Shown here piece after piece: positions 42,190 to 51,052 of a stretch of 64,000 nt of DNA. Each line of letters begins with the position of its first letter. Position 1 is the stretch's first letter. Under the pieces are notes generated by a model. That model did not search any database. It had not been told where the DNA came from and saw only the letters and a list, made by a program, of their open reading frames with translations. The stretch lies in the NCBI GenBank assembly GCA_002361355.1, contig DESQ01000019.1, positions 1 through 64,000 on the forward strand. The letters are read 5' to 3'. A program made the translations under genes and the position numbers. The stretch comes from Lachnospiraceae bacterium UBA3310 (lineage in GTDB: Bacteria > Bacillota > Clostridia > Lachnospirales > Lachnospiraceae).

Positions 42190-43344
42190 TTACTTCCTTT
42201 CACTGAGCTCTAAAAGCTTCTCTTTCAGCTCATTCTCCATAGTCTGCATCTCCTGCTCGGCAGCCCTTCTCTTCTCCCTGCCATCCGCCTGAATCTTCAT
42301 CACCTCATCCAGCGTGGAAATCAGGTTGGCATTGGTATTTTTCAAGGTCTCCATATCAATAATGCCGCGCTCCGACTCCTTCGCGCTCTCGATGGTAGCG
42401 GTTTTCAATACCTCCGCATTTTTCTTCAAGAGTTCGTTAGTCATATCGGACACTTCTCTCTGTGCCCTCGCCGCCTGCTCCGCGTGGGTTACTCCAAGGG
42501 CAAGCACCATCTGGCTCTTCCAGAGGGGAATGGTGTTTACAATCGTGGACTGAATTTTCTCAACCATCATGGTATCGCTGCTCTGCACCAGCCTGATCTG
42601 CGGCGCCGTCTGAATGGACACCATTCTTGTGAGCTCCAGGTCATGAATCTTTTTCTCAAAACGGTCACAGAGCGCCTCCAGATCCCTCGCCGCCTGCGCG
42701 TCCTCCGGCAGACCGCTCGCCCTCGCTTTCTCCAAAAGCTGCGGCAGTTCCGTCTCTCTCGTCTGCGCCAGTTTTTTCTTACCCGCCAGTATGTACATGG
42801 AAAGTTCTTTAAAGTAAACCAGATTCTGCTCATACATCTTATCCAGAAGAGAGATATCCTTTAAGAGCTGTATCTGATTGCTTTCTAACGCCTCGCAGAT
42901 TTTGTTCACATTTGTCTCCGCCTTGGCATACTTTGTCTTCATGGATTCCAGTTTGTGCGCCGGTTTTTTAAAGAGTCCAAGGAAGCCCTTCTCATCCTCC
43001 TCGTCGAAACCTTTAAGCTGCGTCACCACATCGGAGAGCATGTCACCGACCTCTCCCAGATCCTTTGTCCTGACGTTCTCCAACGCATTTCCGGAAAAAT
43101 CCGCCATCTTTTTCTGTGTGCCCACACCGTACTGCAAAATCGCCGCGGAATTGTGCAGGTCAATCTGTTTCGCGAACTCGTCCACCTGCCGTCTCTCCTC
43201 GTCGCTCAAAACCGAATCGTCCAGATCTTCTTTTAACTCCTGCACCTTAGACGCCTCCGCCGGAGGCTGCTTCTCCGTCATCACTTCCTCCACTTCTCCA
43301 AACACCAGAGTGGGCGCCGTCTCCTTGAAATCCATTTCGCTCAT
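42190..43344 (-). CDS. TelA-like toxic anion resistance protein
   Basis: A 384-residue helical protein of the TelA/KlaA family. The name comes from tellurite resistance, but in Firmicutes it usually pairs with XpaC and seems linked to envelope stress. N-terminal disordered acidic stretch, then long helices (GLFKKPAHKLESMKTKYAKAE). The frame begins at 43356, yet GGAGG lies inside it and points to the ATG at 43344 (MSEMDF). xpaC is upstream by 25 bases. Confidence 0.88.
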   Translation of the reverse strand: MSEMDFKETAPTLVFGEVEEVMTEKQPPAEASKVQELKEDLDDSVLSDEERRQVDEFAKQIDLHNSAAILQYGVGTQKKMADFSGNALENVRTKDLGEVGDMLSDVVTQLKGFDEEDEKGFLGLFKKPAHKLESMKTKYAKAETNVNKICEALESNQIQLLKDISLLDKMYEQNLVYFKELSMYILAGKKKLAQTRETELPQLLEKARASGLPEDAQAARDLEALCDRFEKKIHDLELTRMVSIQTAPQIRLVQSSDTMMVEKIQSTIVNTIPLWKSQMVLALGVTHAEQAARAQREVSDMTNELLKKNAEVLKTATIESAKESERGIIDMETLKNTNANLISTLDEVMKIQADGREKRRAAEQEMQTMENELKEKLLELSERK

Positions 43345-43369
43345 ACTATCCTCCATTTTTAATCCTGTA

Positions 43370-44617
43370 CTATAGATATCCGTCCTGTTTCAATATGGTA
43401 TGTAACACTGAGATATCCGACTGGATATCCCATGCCTTCTCCCGGAACAATTCATCCAGGAATTTTTCAAAAGCCTCGTTGATATTGTCAACCGCCGTCT
43501 CAATTTCACGCTTGGTCTGCGCCACATTAGACAGATCAGGTTGTTTGTCCAGATCGCGGTAGGCCTCCAAGAGTTTTTTCGTCGTAGGCAGATAAAAGCT
43601 CAACATTTTGCGGAGTTCAGTCGCCAGCTCCGGTTCTTCCTCCACCCGGTCAAAAATTTTAGTAACCAGATTTTCAAGGCGATCCAGTTTGTCTGACATT
43701 TCCTCGCCAGGTATCTCGTCGTTGCACTGGCGAATGAGACGCACATAGCCTTTGCCCTCCTCAATCACCTCCGCAGCCTCGCCCAGACGTTCTCTTTCCT
43801 GTTTTTTCCTTTCGTCCGCCAGCTTTTCTATTTCAAGCTTTTTCTGCTGTTCCTCATAATCCTTCTGGGTAAGCAAATACTGATTGTACATCTCATCGCT
43901 GGCAATCAGGCAGGTTTCCTTCTGATCCAGATGCGCCTGCTTAAACATGCCCAAACGTATCATCTTTTTTATGTCTTTGACAACAAACTTCTCACTTTTT
44001 CCCGTCCTCTCCGCCATATCATGAACGGAACAATACAGTTTGTCCTTCACCATATCCACATATCTTTTATAACGCTTGACCTGCCCAGCCAGTTTCGATC
44101 CGTGAAGTCCAAGACCAAAAGCCGCTGCGGCAGCAACCGCCGACATCACCACCGGAACCGCCGACGCCGCATACATAGCCAGTTCTCCTACCGCACCGAT
44201 TAGCGCAAGCAGGGAAACTCCCATGATGCCATACCCTGTCGCCCTGTAGACCACACATGCCACAGATCCCTTCGGCGTCGGGTCAAACAGTCTGGTATCC
44301 GGCCGGGAATTGGGCCGCCGGTACTGCGGGCGGTTTGCATAAGGACTTGCCGTCCTTTCGGATGTATTGGGAGCAAAGCTCTGCGTCACATCGTTCACCG
44401 CACGACTTATGCTTTCTCCCACAACCTCTACCGTGCGGTTTACACTCTCGCCCACAGTGCCCACGGTGCGGTTCATCTCCCGCACGGTATGGTTTAAAGT
44501 CTCATTTACGGTATCACTGATATTTTTCCCAAGATTCGTAAAATTGCCTGTTTCTACCGCTCGTTGTACCTGATCCCGTATATCCTCTCCGGTTCGCTGC
44601 CACTCATTCCTGTCCAT
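43370..44617 (-). CDS. XpaC-like protein (5-bromo-4-chloroindolyl phosphate hydrolysis family)
   Basis: About 415 residues. N-terminal amphipathic repeats (VNETLNHTVREMNRTVGTVGESVNRTVEVVGE) of unusual regularity are followed by two membrane segments near residues 140-185 and a C-terminal cytoplasmic helical domain with a winged-helix-like part (DMAERTGKSEKFVVKDIKKMI). The family name comes from an old plate phenotype; true role unknown. Partner telA follows. The frame opens far upstream, but the ATG at 44617 overlaps the DUF3048 gene end by only 14 bases and suits the ribosome site. Confidence 0.82.
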   Translation of the reverse strand: MDRNEWQRTGEDIRDQVQRAVETGNFTNLGKNISDTVNETLNHTVREMNRTVGTVGESVNRTVEVVGESISRAVNDVTQSFAPNTSERTASPYANRPQYRRPNSRPDTRLFDPTPKGSVACVVYRATGYGIMGVSLLALIGAVGELAMYAASAVPVVMSAVAAAAAFGLGLHGSKLAGQVKRYKRYVDMVKDKLYCSVHDMAERTGKSEKFVVKDIKKMIRLGMFKQAHLDQKETCLIASDEMYNQYLLTQKDYEEQQKKLEIEKLADERKKQERERLGEAAEVIEEGKGYVRLIRQCNDEIPGEEMSDKLDRLENLVTKIFDRVEEEPELATELRKMLSFYLPTTKKLLEAYRDLDKQPDLSNVAQTKREIETAVDNINEAFEKFLDELFREKAWDIQSDISVLHTILKQDGYL

Positions 44618-45812
44618 ATTCCACGAACTCTCCATACTCATCCCAAATATTACAGATCCAGGTGCTTCCCTGATTAAACACGATCTCCTCGTCATTCTCA
44701 TCGTAGAACTTCGGTGGTGTGAAGTCTCCGTCAAAGCGTTTCCAAGTGCCCTTTATCACTTTCCCGTTGGTAAAGACAATAGCATCGCCGTCGCCATGCA
44801 CACCGAAGGCAAGATAATCGTGGTCGTCACGCACCTCGCCATGGCAATACTGGAACACCACGTTGCTGACAGTGAGCTGATTACCCGTAAGCTCGTCGAT
44901 CTGTTTCTGGCCGTCCTGATAACGGTAATACAACTGATCGTCCTCGTGATATTCAAAATACGGATGATACGCCCCGTAGCCGCCGGAATTACTGGAAGAT
45001 TTTCCACCCGGATATATATAAGACGCTGCTTCTTTATCCTCATACTCCGCCCGCACATTGTCCGCCGCAAAAAGGAAGGGCGGCACGTAATCGTCGTCAT
45101 AATTCCAGTCATAGCCCAGACGTTCCACCGCGTCAAAAAGACCGTCGATCATCAGATATCCCGTAAACTCCTTAGCCTTACCGGGTCTTTTCACTCTGCC
45201 AAAGGCTTCGTCCGCCGGATTATGGATACCCACCACCGCCGCGCTGACATTGTAATAATTCGGCCGGTTGATCAGCTCCTCCACATAAGGCACTGCCAAT
45301 CCCCAGTTACAGTAGATGGCTTCATATCCCATAGCCTGATACACATAATAATCCCGGCTCGACCGGACAGGCCCGATCCGCTCCAGATCATCAAAGTCTT
45401 CAAATACGCCCATCAGACGGGTAATACGTCCCTCCACGGGCGCTTCATAAATAATCGCCGCACGGGAAAGCCCATACTGGGGCAGCGCAGGGGTATTATT
45501 CGGTATCATCACCGCAATGGGACGCCTTGTAGCCTGCTCCGTCTTCGTCCATTGTCCAGTCAGATAGCTCTGGATCTTACCATCCTTTTCCACCCGTTCC
45601 TCGATCACCAGCGAATCCGGAGTCTCCTCAGGTTCTTCCTCCTCTTCCGGTTCTGGCTCTTCTATCTCCTGCGGCTCTATGGGTTTGATTTCCAACTGCG
45701 GTTCCGGCGTCGGTTCCTCCTCTTTTCCACAAGCTGCCACAAAGAGCGCCAGCATACAAAACATGCATATAATAAGGGAAATTTTTCCTGTTTTCTTTCC
45801 TATATTTCTCAT
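44604..45812 (-). CDS. DUF3048 lipoprotein (YerB-like)
   Basis: A 402-residue exported lipoprotein: signal peptide with lipobox FVAACG near residue 28, an acidic Pro/Glu linker (about 32-70), then the two-part DUF3048 fold, seen in PIAVMIPNNTPALPQYGLSRA and RSSRDYYVYQA. Function unknown; B. subtilis YerB is related. ATG at 45812 after AGCGAGGAGAATG. First gene of the xpaC-telA-prmA run. Confidence 0.88.
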   Translation of the reverse strand: MRNIGKKTGKISLIICMFCMLALFVAACGKEEEPTPEPQLEIKPIEPQEIEEPEPEEEEEPEETPDSLVIEERVEKDGKIQSYLTGQWTKTEQATRRPIAVMIPNNTPALPQYGLSRAAIIYEAPVEGRITRLMGVFEDFDDLERIGPVRSSRDYYVYQAMGYEAIYCNWGLAVPYVEELINRPNYYNVSAAVVGIHNPADEAFGRVKRPGKAKEFTGYLMIDGLFDAVERLGYDWNYDDDYVPPFLFAADNVRAEYEDKEAASYIYPGGKSSSNSGGYGAYHPYFEYHEDDQLYYRYQDGQKQIDELTGNQLTVSNVVFQYCHGEVRDDHDYLAFGVHGDGDAIVFTNGKVIKGTWKRFDGDFTPPKFYDENDEEIVFNQGSTWICNIWDEYGEFVEYGQE

Positions 45813-45893
45813 AGGCTTCTCATTCTCCTCGCTTGTCTTTTATTATCTTGGTCAGTATCTGTTTCTGTAACTATTTTATACTACCATAAAAAC

Positions 45894-45930
45894 GTAAAAA
45901 AAAACAGCCTTGTGAGAGACTGTTTTTTAC
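45894..45930 (-). terminator. Terminator of the accessory block
   Basis: On the minus strand AAAAAACAG...CTGTTTTTT hairpin with ten T. Lies between the 59-residue gene and DUF3048; ends the accessory block. Confidence 0.75.
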
Positions 45931-46035
45931 AGAAGACGAAGTCCAGCGACGGTCATACCAAAAGCAACATCGCAAGCTATATTTTTGTACATAAAAAGAG
46001 CTGTGTACTAATTAATTCGCAGCTCCATAAAACTT

Positions 46036-46215
46036 TTACCTTGCCAAGTAAGTAGAAGCCTTCTTATACGCATGTGCATAGCGAAAACGCTCTTCATCAA
46101 TCTTCTTATCTGCCTCGCGCACTAACTCCTGATACTTCTTTCCCACATGAGGTTTTCTTTTAGTAGTTCCTTTTATACCAAACTGTGCTGCCTCGTTCAA
46201 CGCAATCCTTGCCAT
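46036..46215 (-). CDS. Small basic protein of unknown function (59 residues)
   Basis: MARIALNEAAQFG, a KGTTKRKPHVGKK basic centre, then a charged helix (YQELVREADKKIDEERFRYAHAYKKA). Net strongly positive, so nucleic-acid or ribosome binding is possible but unproven. The ATG at 46215 has TAGGAG seven bases upstream, and a TTGCAA-N17-TATAAT promoter lies 29 bases ahead, which together make a real gene likely despite its size. Follows the 187-residue gene. Confidence 0.6.
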   Translation of the reverse strand: MARIALNEAAQFGIKGTTKRKPHVGKKYQELVREADKKIDEERFRYAHAYKKASTYLAR

Positions 46216-46244
46216 TTCTTTTCTCCTACTATACCTGCTCTTTC

Positions 46245-46273
46245 ATTATATGCAGCAATCGCTACATTTGCAA
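46245..46273 (-). promoter_or_regulatory. Promoter of the 59-residue gene
   Basis: On the minus strand TTGCAA (46268-46273), 17 bases, TATAAT (46245-46250). Confidence 0.65.
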
Positions 46274-46302
46274 GCATTATTTTCTCATTAGTATCTCCCA
46301 AT

Positions 46303-46866
46303 TTACGATTTTCTAATCAAAATTGTTTCACACAAACTATACTTACCATTTTCCAATTTTATAGTTCCAATTTTTTCTAAAGTCCTAAGTGCCTCATTTA
46401 CATCGTCAATTTTTATATCGGTATCTTCAGTACTTTCCTTAACCTTTTTTGCATATGCATTAATTTGTTCTGGCGTTGCCGATTGTAGCCGATAAATGCA
46501 AAAAAGAACAGTCGCTTCCTTTGAACCTAATTTTACTTTCATCTCTTCCAATAAAAATACAATGGTTTTTAATATTGCTAAAGTAAGCCATTTGCCTTCT
46601 GCATCGCATACCGATTTGAATGAAAAAATGGAATTAAGGGCAAATTTTATATTAACTTTTATATTTTTTAATTTTACACTTATGCCGGAAGCTAAATTAT
46701 CTGCATCTATTATAGCTACCGATGCTGTTGGGATTTCTGGTTCTAAAACCTCTATACTTCCCCGAATCATACTGCTAAGAGTCACCGAATCCAAATTATG
46801 TTCTATAGAAAAAGAAGTTAAGCTTTTTTCTATTTCTTCATATTCTGGTGCAATATAATTTGCCAT
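46303..46866 (-). CDS. Unknown protein of 187 residues
   Basis: Not recognised. The N-terminal half is mixed alpha/beta; a long hydrophobic-rich helix (WLTLAILKTIVFLLEEMKVK) follows near residue 95. The last 65 residues look like a winged helix (ATPEQINAYAKKVKES, then IDDVNEALRTLEKIGTIKLENGKYSL), as in many regulators or adaptor proteins. ATG at 46866 preceded by GGAGGAG. It lies 13 bases after the C39-like gene, so the two are probably one unit. AT-rich compared with neighbours. Confidence 0.75.
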   Translation of the reverse strand: MANYIAPEYEEIEKSLTSFSIEHNLDSVTLSSMIRGSIEVLEPEIPTASVAIIDADNLASGISVKLKNIKVNIKFALNSIFSFKSVCDAEGKWLTLAILKTIVFLLEEMKVKLGSKEATVLFCIYRLQSATPEQINAYAKKVKESTEDTDIKIDDVNEALRTLEKIGTIKLENGKYSLCETILIRKS

Positions 46867-46879
46867 ACAAATCTCCTCC

Positions 46880-48289
46880 TCATATATGTATCAAATTATT
46901 TTCATACATTTTATACGGTGTAATGGGCACCTTCTTAGTATAAATGTAGTTTGGATCATCATCATAATCTTTATACTCTATTTTTTCCATATCATGACGC
47001 ATAATCCACGGTTCCGCCTCCCATGTTGCACTTGTTGTATCTATAATAATCCTTCCTGTTGTTAATCCTTTTTTATAATTTTCTATTCCTGCCAAATCAA
47101 TGCACCAGACAAACTTGGGTAAAGACAATGTTAATATTACATCTTTTAATATTTGTGGCATTGTAGTAGAATTCAAGGCCTTGTCTCGAAGAGAATTGGC
47201 GGATGTAATGTAAATACGGCATATATTCAATTTTTCCCACTTCATTACCTTTGCTTTCAACCATGTAATCATACGATCATAAACTTCTCTATAGGCTAAC
47301 TGCATTCGATTGTATAATGGAACAACCGCATAATATAGCTCATTCATACCATATTTTACATCACTATATTTATTCGGCAGCCAAATTGGCACTTCCCTAT
47401 AGGGAAAAACTCTATCGTCCATTACATAAATCGAATTTACCAGTCTTGAATGTGGAATTACATTTGCTTCTTTATCTATCAAGGAATATACTACTTCCGA
47501 GTTATCTAACACATCATAGTTAATTTTTCCATGCCCTATAATTGATATTGCATGATCTTGCGGTGACAAGAATCCAATCATAGGAAGTCCCGACTCTACA
47601 TATGCTACGATTTCATCAACAAACGCGTGATCGCCTAATTTTTCTCCACCAATTATCAATGGACTAAATCCATATTGTTTTAATAAGTCGGATATTTGAA
47701 CAGGGTCAAGCCCTAAGGATGGCGTTTTTCTTCCCCAATCATTTTCCACCTTCTCAATAATATCTCCAATCGTTGTATCAGCGTAATTTTTATACTTATT
47801 GCCATAATAACGAATCACTGTCCATGTCGCCGTATGAGCACAAACTGAAATATCTGTTTGTTGTTTTTTCCAAGGAAAACAATTAATTTCTAATGTTTGC
47901 CCCGCAACATGTGCCTCAAATTTACTCAACATTAGATAGGCATCCTTATCCAACAACAATTTGGGAGATAGATATGTCTTTCCAATTTTTGTCCCTTCAA
48001 CACCCGGTCGCAAGGTAATGTAACCATAATAATCATCCCCCGCCTCTATATGCAATCGGCAACAAGTCTTCTCATATTTTCTAAATTTCAAAGCATAATG
48101 TTCATAATATGTACTCAAATAATCATTATCATAATATGGATACTCTACTTTAACTGTATCACATTTTGTTCCAATATATTTTTTTAAACATTCTACCACT
48201 TTATCATCAATTAAATGCATCGGTACCGCTTTTTTTAATTTATTATAATCTGTTTCTTTTTTGACTAAAACTATTGTAAACTTTATCAT
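46880..48289 (-). CDS. Unknown protein with C39/papain-like peptidase arrangement
   Basis: A 469-residue protein I cannot name. Central residues match a C39-like cysteine peptidase: Gln144 and Cys150 in KQQTDISVCAHTATW, followed by VIRYYG; His246 in PQDHAISIIGHG; Asp291 in IYVMDD. The N-terminal 130 residues and the C-terminal 170 (RIYITSANSLRDKAL, then a Trp-rich end) are of unknown type. No signal peptide or membrane segment, so it acts in the cytoplasm. The start is the ATG at 48289, since AGGAG lies eight bases before it and too close to the one at 48295. Between a 69-residue antitoxin-like gene and the 187-residue gene. Confidence 0.75.
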   Translation of the reverse strand: MIKFTIVLVKKETDYNKLKKAVPMHLIDDKVVECLKKYIGTKCDTVKVEYPYYDNDYLSTYYEHYALKFRKYEKTCCRLHIEAGDDYYGYITLRPGVEGTKIGKTYLSPKLLLDKDAYLMLSKFEAHVAGQTLEINCFPWKKQQTDISVCAHTATWTVIRYYGNKYKNYADTTIGDIIEKVENDWGRKTPSLGLDPVQISDLLKQYGFSPLIIGGEKLGDHAFVDEIVAYVESGLPMIGFLSPQDHAISIIGHGKINYDVLDNSEVVYSLIDKEANVIPHSRLVNSIYVMDDRVFPYREVPIWLPNKYSDVKYGMNELYYAVVPLYNRMQLAYREVYDRMITWLKAKVMKWEKLNICRIYITSANSLRDKALNSTTMPQILKDVILTLSLPKFVWCIDLAGIENYKKGLTTGRIIIDTTSATWEAEPWIMRHDMEKIEYKDYDDDPNYIYTKKVPITPYKMYENNLIHI

Positions 48290-48323
48290 CACCATTTCTC
48301 CTGACGTTTATATGATTTAACAA

Positions 48324-48533
48324 TTATATTTTATAAAGTCTATCATTTTCACGCATCTCCCTCATATATTCATCAACGTTTCCCCCACGCTCACTCGGGA
48401 CAACAAAACTATCCCAAACAACGGGTGTTTTTAAAATTTTCTTTTGCGGATAATCCAATCCCGTAACAACTTCCGCTCCGTCATCTTCTATAACCGCATT
48501 CCCTTGCATTACTCCTTTCACCGCCACTAACAT
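48324..48533 (-). CDS. Small antitoxin-like protein (69 residues)
   Basis: LVAVKGVMQGNAVIEDDG at the N-terminus is like the beta-strand core of small antitoxins of the VapB/DUF104 style; the C-terminal half (VVWDSFVVPSERGGNVDEYMREMRENDRL) is a toxin-binding type amphipathic tail. No toxin gene is adjacent. The match is by pattern only. ATG at 48533 after AGGAAGGAC; it is the first gene of the accessory block. Confidence 0.6.
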   Translation of the reverse strand: MLVAVKGVMQGNAVIEDDGAEVVTGLDYPQKKILKTPVVWDSFVVPSERGGNVDEYMREMRENDRLYKI

Positions 48534-48598
48534 AATATGTCCTTCCTGACCCCTTTAATCTACTTTCACAAATATAAAATCTCACTTTAAGTTAATAT

Positions 48599-48607
48599 AT
48601 TATAGCA
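48599..48607 (-). promoter_or_regulatory. Promoter of the accessory block
   Basis: Extended -10 TGCTATAAT on the minus strand, 65 bases before the first gene; no good -35, as is common with extended -10 promoters. Confidence 0.5.
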
Positions 48608-48645
48608 TTTTCCCTTATTTAACCGATCTAATTTCTTTTACAAAT

Positions 48646-49827
48646 TTAATACTCAGTTTCACATAAAATATATTCAATAATATCTCTTACCGCTCCATCT
48701 CCCCCATTAAAACGGCTCACATATTTTACTTTCTTTTTTATAGAATCCATGGCATTGTTCACTGTACAGGGCAATCCCACATTATCCAACACTTCTATAT
48801 CATTGATATCATCTCCGACATATGCGATTTCAGTCAAAGCAATCTGATATCTGTCGGCAAGCTGTTTTACAACATCCAGCTTATTGTTTACTCCCTGATG
48901 CAATTCATCTATATAAAGCTTTTTCGCCCTCGCTTCAGCAATTCGAGTATTTTCTCCCGTTATGATCCCCGTTATAATTCCTTTTTTTCTTAAAAGAGAA
49001 AATCCCATTCCGTCTTTGGTATTGAATCTTTTCAGTTCATCCCCTTTTTCAGAATAATACATGCCACCGTCCGTAAGACAGCCATCGCAATCCGTCAGAA
49101 ACATTTTTATTTTTCCGGATTGTTCCTTTCTTCCTGCGGCTTCTTCCCTTCTTCTCAATAATCCCTCAATAATAATCCAATCGCTTGCTTCATCAATCTC
49201 AAAAGAAGTATCTTCACTCATTTCATATACCTTAATATTCCCCGAAATTCTATTTTGAGATGACAACAAATTCTCTTTGGATGTAATATAAAAAGCCCCG
49301 TTTTCCATCAAGTATCCTGAAAAATTCTGTCTTCTTGGTCTTTTATATATATCATAGTTTAGTGGAACTGCATGCCCTTTTTCATTTTTCTCCCACAAAA
49401 ACCTACGCTGCCGCACGCAGGAAAGCACGCTATCTGTGTCAGGTTGCGCAAACAGTTCAAAACCACCCGCCAAATCCTCTGCTGTCAAAAGAGGAGAAGT
49501 CGCCTGGATCAACACGATATTATCAAACACATATTTTGGGGCAAATTCCAGCATAGCGCTCTCTGTGGTCGCCGTATCGGAAGCCGTCTCCGATGAACGG
49601 TCAATCACTTTCACCTTTTGAAACAGCTCCCTGTTTTCATCTTGCAGCCGAATCACCGTTTCCCGAATTTTATCACTGTCGGTTGCCACATAAACCGCAT
49701 CTATGCAAGAACATTCACATGCCGCCTTGATTGTCCAATAAACCAACGGCCGTCCGCATATTATTTTTATATTCTTAAAAGGAATTGATTTACTTCCTCC
49801 TCTGACGGGTATAAATGCGACGTTCAT
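48646..49827 (-). CDS. neuA: CMP-nonulosonate (sialic acid) cytidylyltransferase fused to HAD phosphatase
   Basis: Two enzymes in one chain of 393 residues. The N-terminal part (to about 225) is a CMP-sialic-acid-type synthetase: IPVRGGSKSIPFKNI and LIQATSPLL. The C-terminal part is a KdsC-like HAD phosphatase: MFLTDCDGCLTDGG near residue 243, the Lys region and YVGDDINDIEVL. Such fusions are known in sialic/legionaminic acid loci, where the phosphatase may remove a 9-phosphate before activation. ATG at 49827 with AGGAGG. Works with neuB in the same locus. Confidence 0.9.
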   Translation of the reverse strand: MNVAFIPVRGGSKSIPFKNIKIICGRPLVYWTIKAACECSCIDAVYVATDSDKIRETVIRLQDENRELFQKVKVIDRSSETASDTATTESAMLEFAPKYVFDNIVLIQATSPLLTAEDLAGGFELFAQPDTDSVLSCVRQRRFLWEKNEKGHAVPLNYDIYKRPRRQNFSGYLMENGAFYITSKENLLSSQNRISGNIKVYEMSEDTSFEIDEASDWIIIEGLLRRREEAAGRKEQSGKIKMFLTDCDGCLTDGGMYYSEKGDELKRFNTKDGMGFSLLRKKGIITGIITGENTRIAEARAKKLYIDELHQGVNNKLDVVKQLADRYQIALTEIAYVGDDINDIEVLDNVGLPCTVNNAMDSIKKKVKYVSRFNGGDGAVRDIIEYILCETEY

Positions 49828-49869
49828 TCCTGCACCTCCTGCAATACCTTATCTGCACTGCCTTATTTT

Positions 49870-51033
49870 TCACGGCTCACCCATTTGCAAATTGTTCTGT
49901 GTTGTTTTTTTATAAAGCAACGTAGAAAATGTAATAAGAAAAATATTGTGGCTAATCATATACAACCCGCTTTCCATAACACCATATAATGCATACAAAA
50001 ATAAAATAATTGCAAGAATGTATTCTTTTCGTATAATCATAGCTTTCATCAAGCATAAATAACCAATAAAAAAAATGAAAAAAACCAGTATTCCATACCG
50101 CAAAAGAATACCTACATACGCATTGTCAAGAAATAATCTGGTTTTTATACCTACTAATTTTCTTTCATCCTCCGTTATATATACTCTCTGTCCCAAAGGT
50201 GAAACCCCATATAATTGCCACACTACATGACAAAGCGAAAATCTTGAGGACATCCACTTATCTATTCTTGACAAAACAGTATATCTATTTACATCTATGT
50301 ATGAAAAGCATATACTTAAAAACCCAAAACAAAATGTTCCTAACAATAAGCCTTTTTCGAATATCACCATATACCCCGATCTTTGTTTTTTTACAAAGTT
50401 ATATATCAATAGCACACATAATAGAATTGTTGTAACAATATATGCTGTTTTGGAATTTGGTACCCTAATCAAAAATACGATTGCCAGGGAAATGCATAAA
50501 TAATCCATTTTCCTCAATCTATTTCTATGTATGTAGCAGTAACATACCATGAATTGAAAAACTCTTAATCCCAACTGATTCGGATGTGAAAATCCCAAAG
50601 AGAAGCGTTGCATAGTCCCTCTCATTAGCGTTGCATTTTCAATAACTCCCAATAAACATAACAGCGCGATTACAGGAATCATGATTGATAGAATTTTATA
50701 TGCTACACAAATTATATCCTCCAAATCGCTTTTTTTTGCCGCCACAACAAACATCCACGCAGACAATAATGACCTGTTACCCGACAAAAAAGTAGCAATC
50801 ACGATAGGCGCTGTGATCATTATTATAAACATCAGCTCCTTTTTCGTATATGATTGAAAAAAAACTATTTGAATCATAAGGAGTCCAAAAACCAGCCAGG
50901 CAATCAAATTACTAACAATATCAACTGATATCCCCATAATATTATCTAAAGTAGAATTAAATAATATTTCTGTAGAATACCAAAGAATAAATATATACAT
51001 ATATAAACTTTTCAATCTAATTTTTATATTCAT
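49870..51033 (-). CDS. O-antigen/capsule polymerase (Wzy-like)
   Basis: A 387-residue membrane protein with about ten hydrophobic segments and a large loop near residues 255-320 (SRFSLCHVVWQLYGVSPLG), the layout of Wzy polymerases, which join repeat units on the outer face of the membrane. Sequence conservation is low in this family, so the call rests on topology and on its place between a Wzx-type flippase and neuA. ATG at 51033 after AGAGGGCGGGA. Confidence 0.8.
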   Translation of the reverse strand: MNIKIRLKSLYMYIFILWYSTEILFNSTLDNIMGISVDIVSNLIAWLVFGLLMIQIVFFQSYTKKELMFIIMITAPIVIATFLSGNRSLLSAWMFVVAAKKSDLEDIICVAYKILSIMIPVIALLCLLGVIENATLMRGTMQRFSLGFSHPNQLGLRVFQFMVCYCYIHRNRLRKMDYLCISLAIVFLIRVPNSKTAYIVTTILLCVLLIYNFVKKQRSGYMVIFEKGLLLGTFCFGFLSICFSYIDVNRYTVLSRIDKWMSSRFSLCHVVWQLYGVSPLGQRVYITEDERKLVGIKTRLFLDNAYVGILLRYGILVFFIFFIGYLCLMKAMIIRKEYILAIILFLYALYGVMESGLYMISHNIFLITFSTLLYKKTTQNNLQMGEP

Positions 51034-51052
51034 TCCCGCCCTCTAATTCACC

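Noticed and set aside
43370..44617. XpaC-like protein as a phosphatase
   Set aside because: The family name derives from an indicator-dye phenotype; no phosphatase motif is visible in the sequence.
44796..46055. 419-residue plus-strand open frame opposite DUF3048
   Set aside because: Runs through the DUF3048 gene and the terminator; no plausible start or family.
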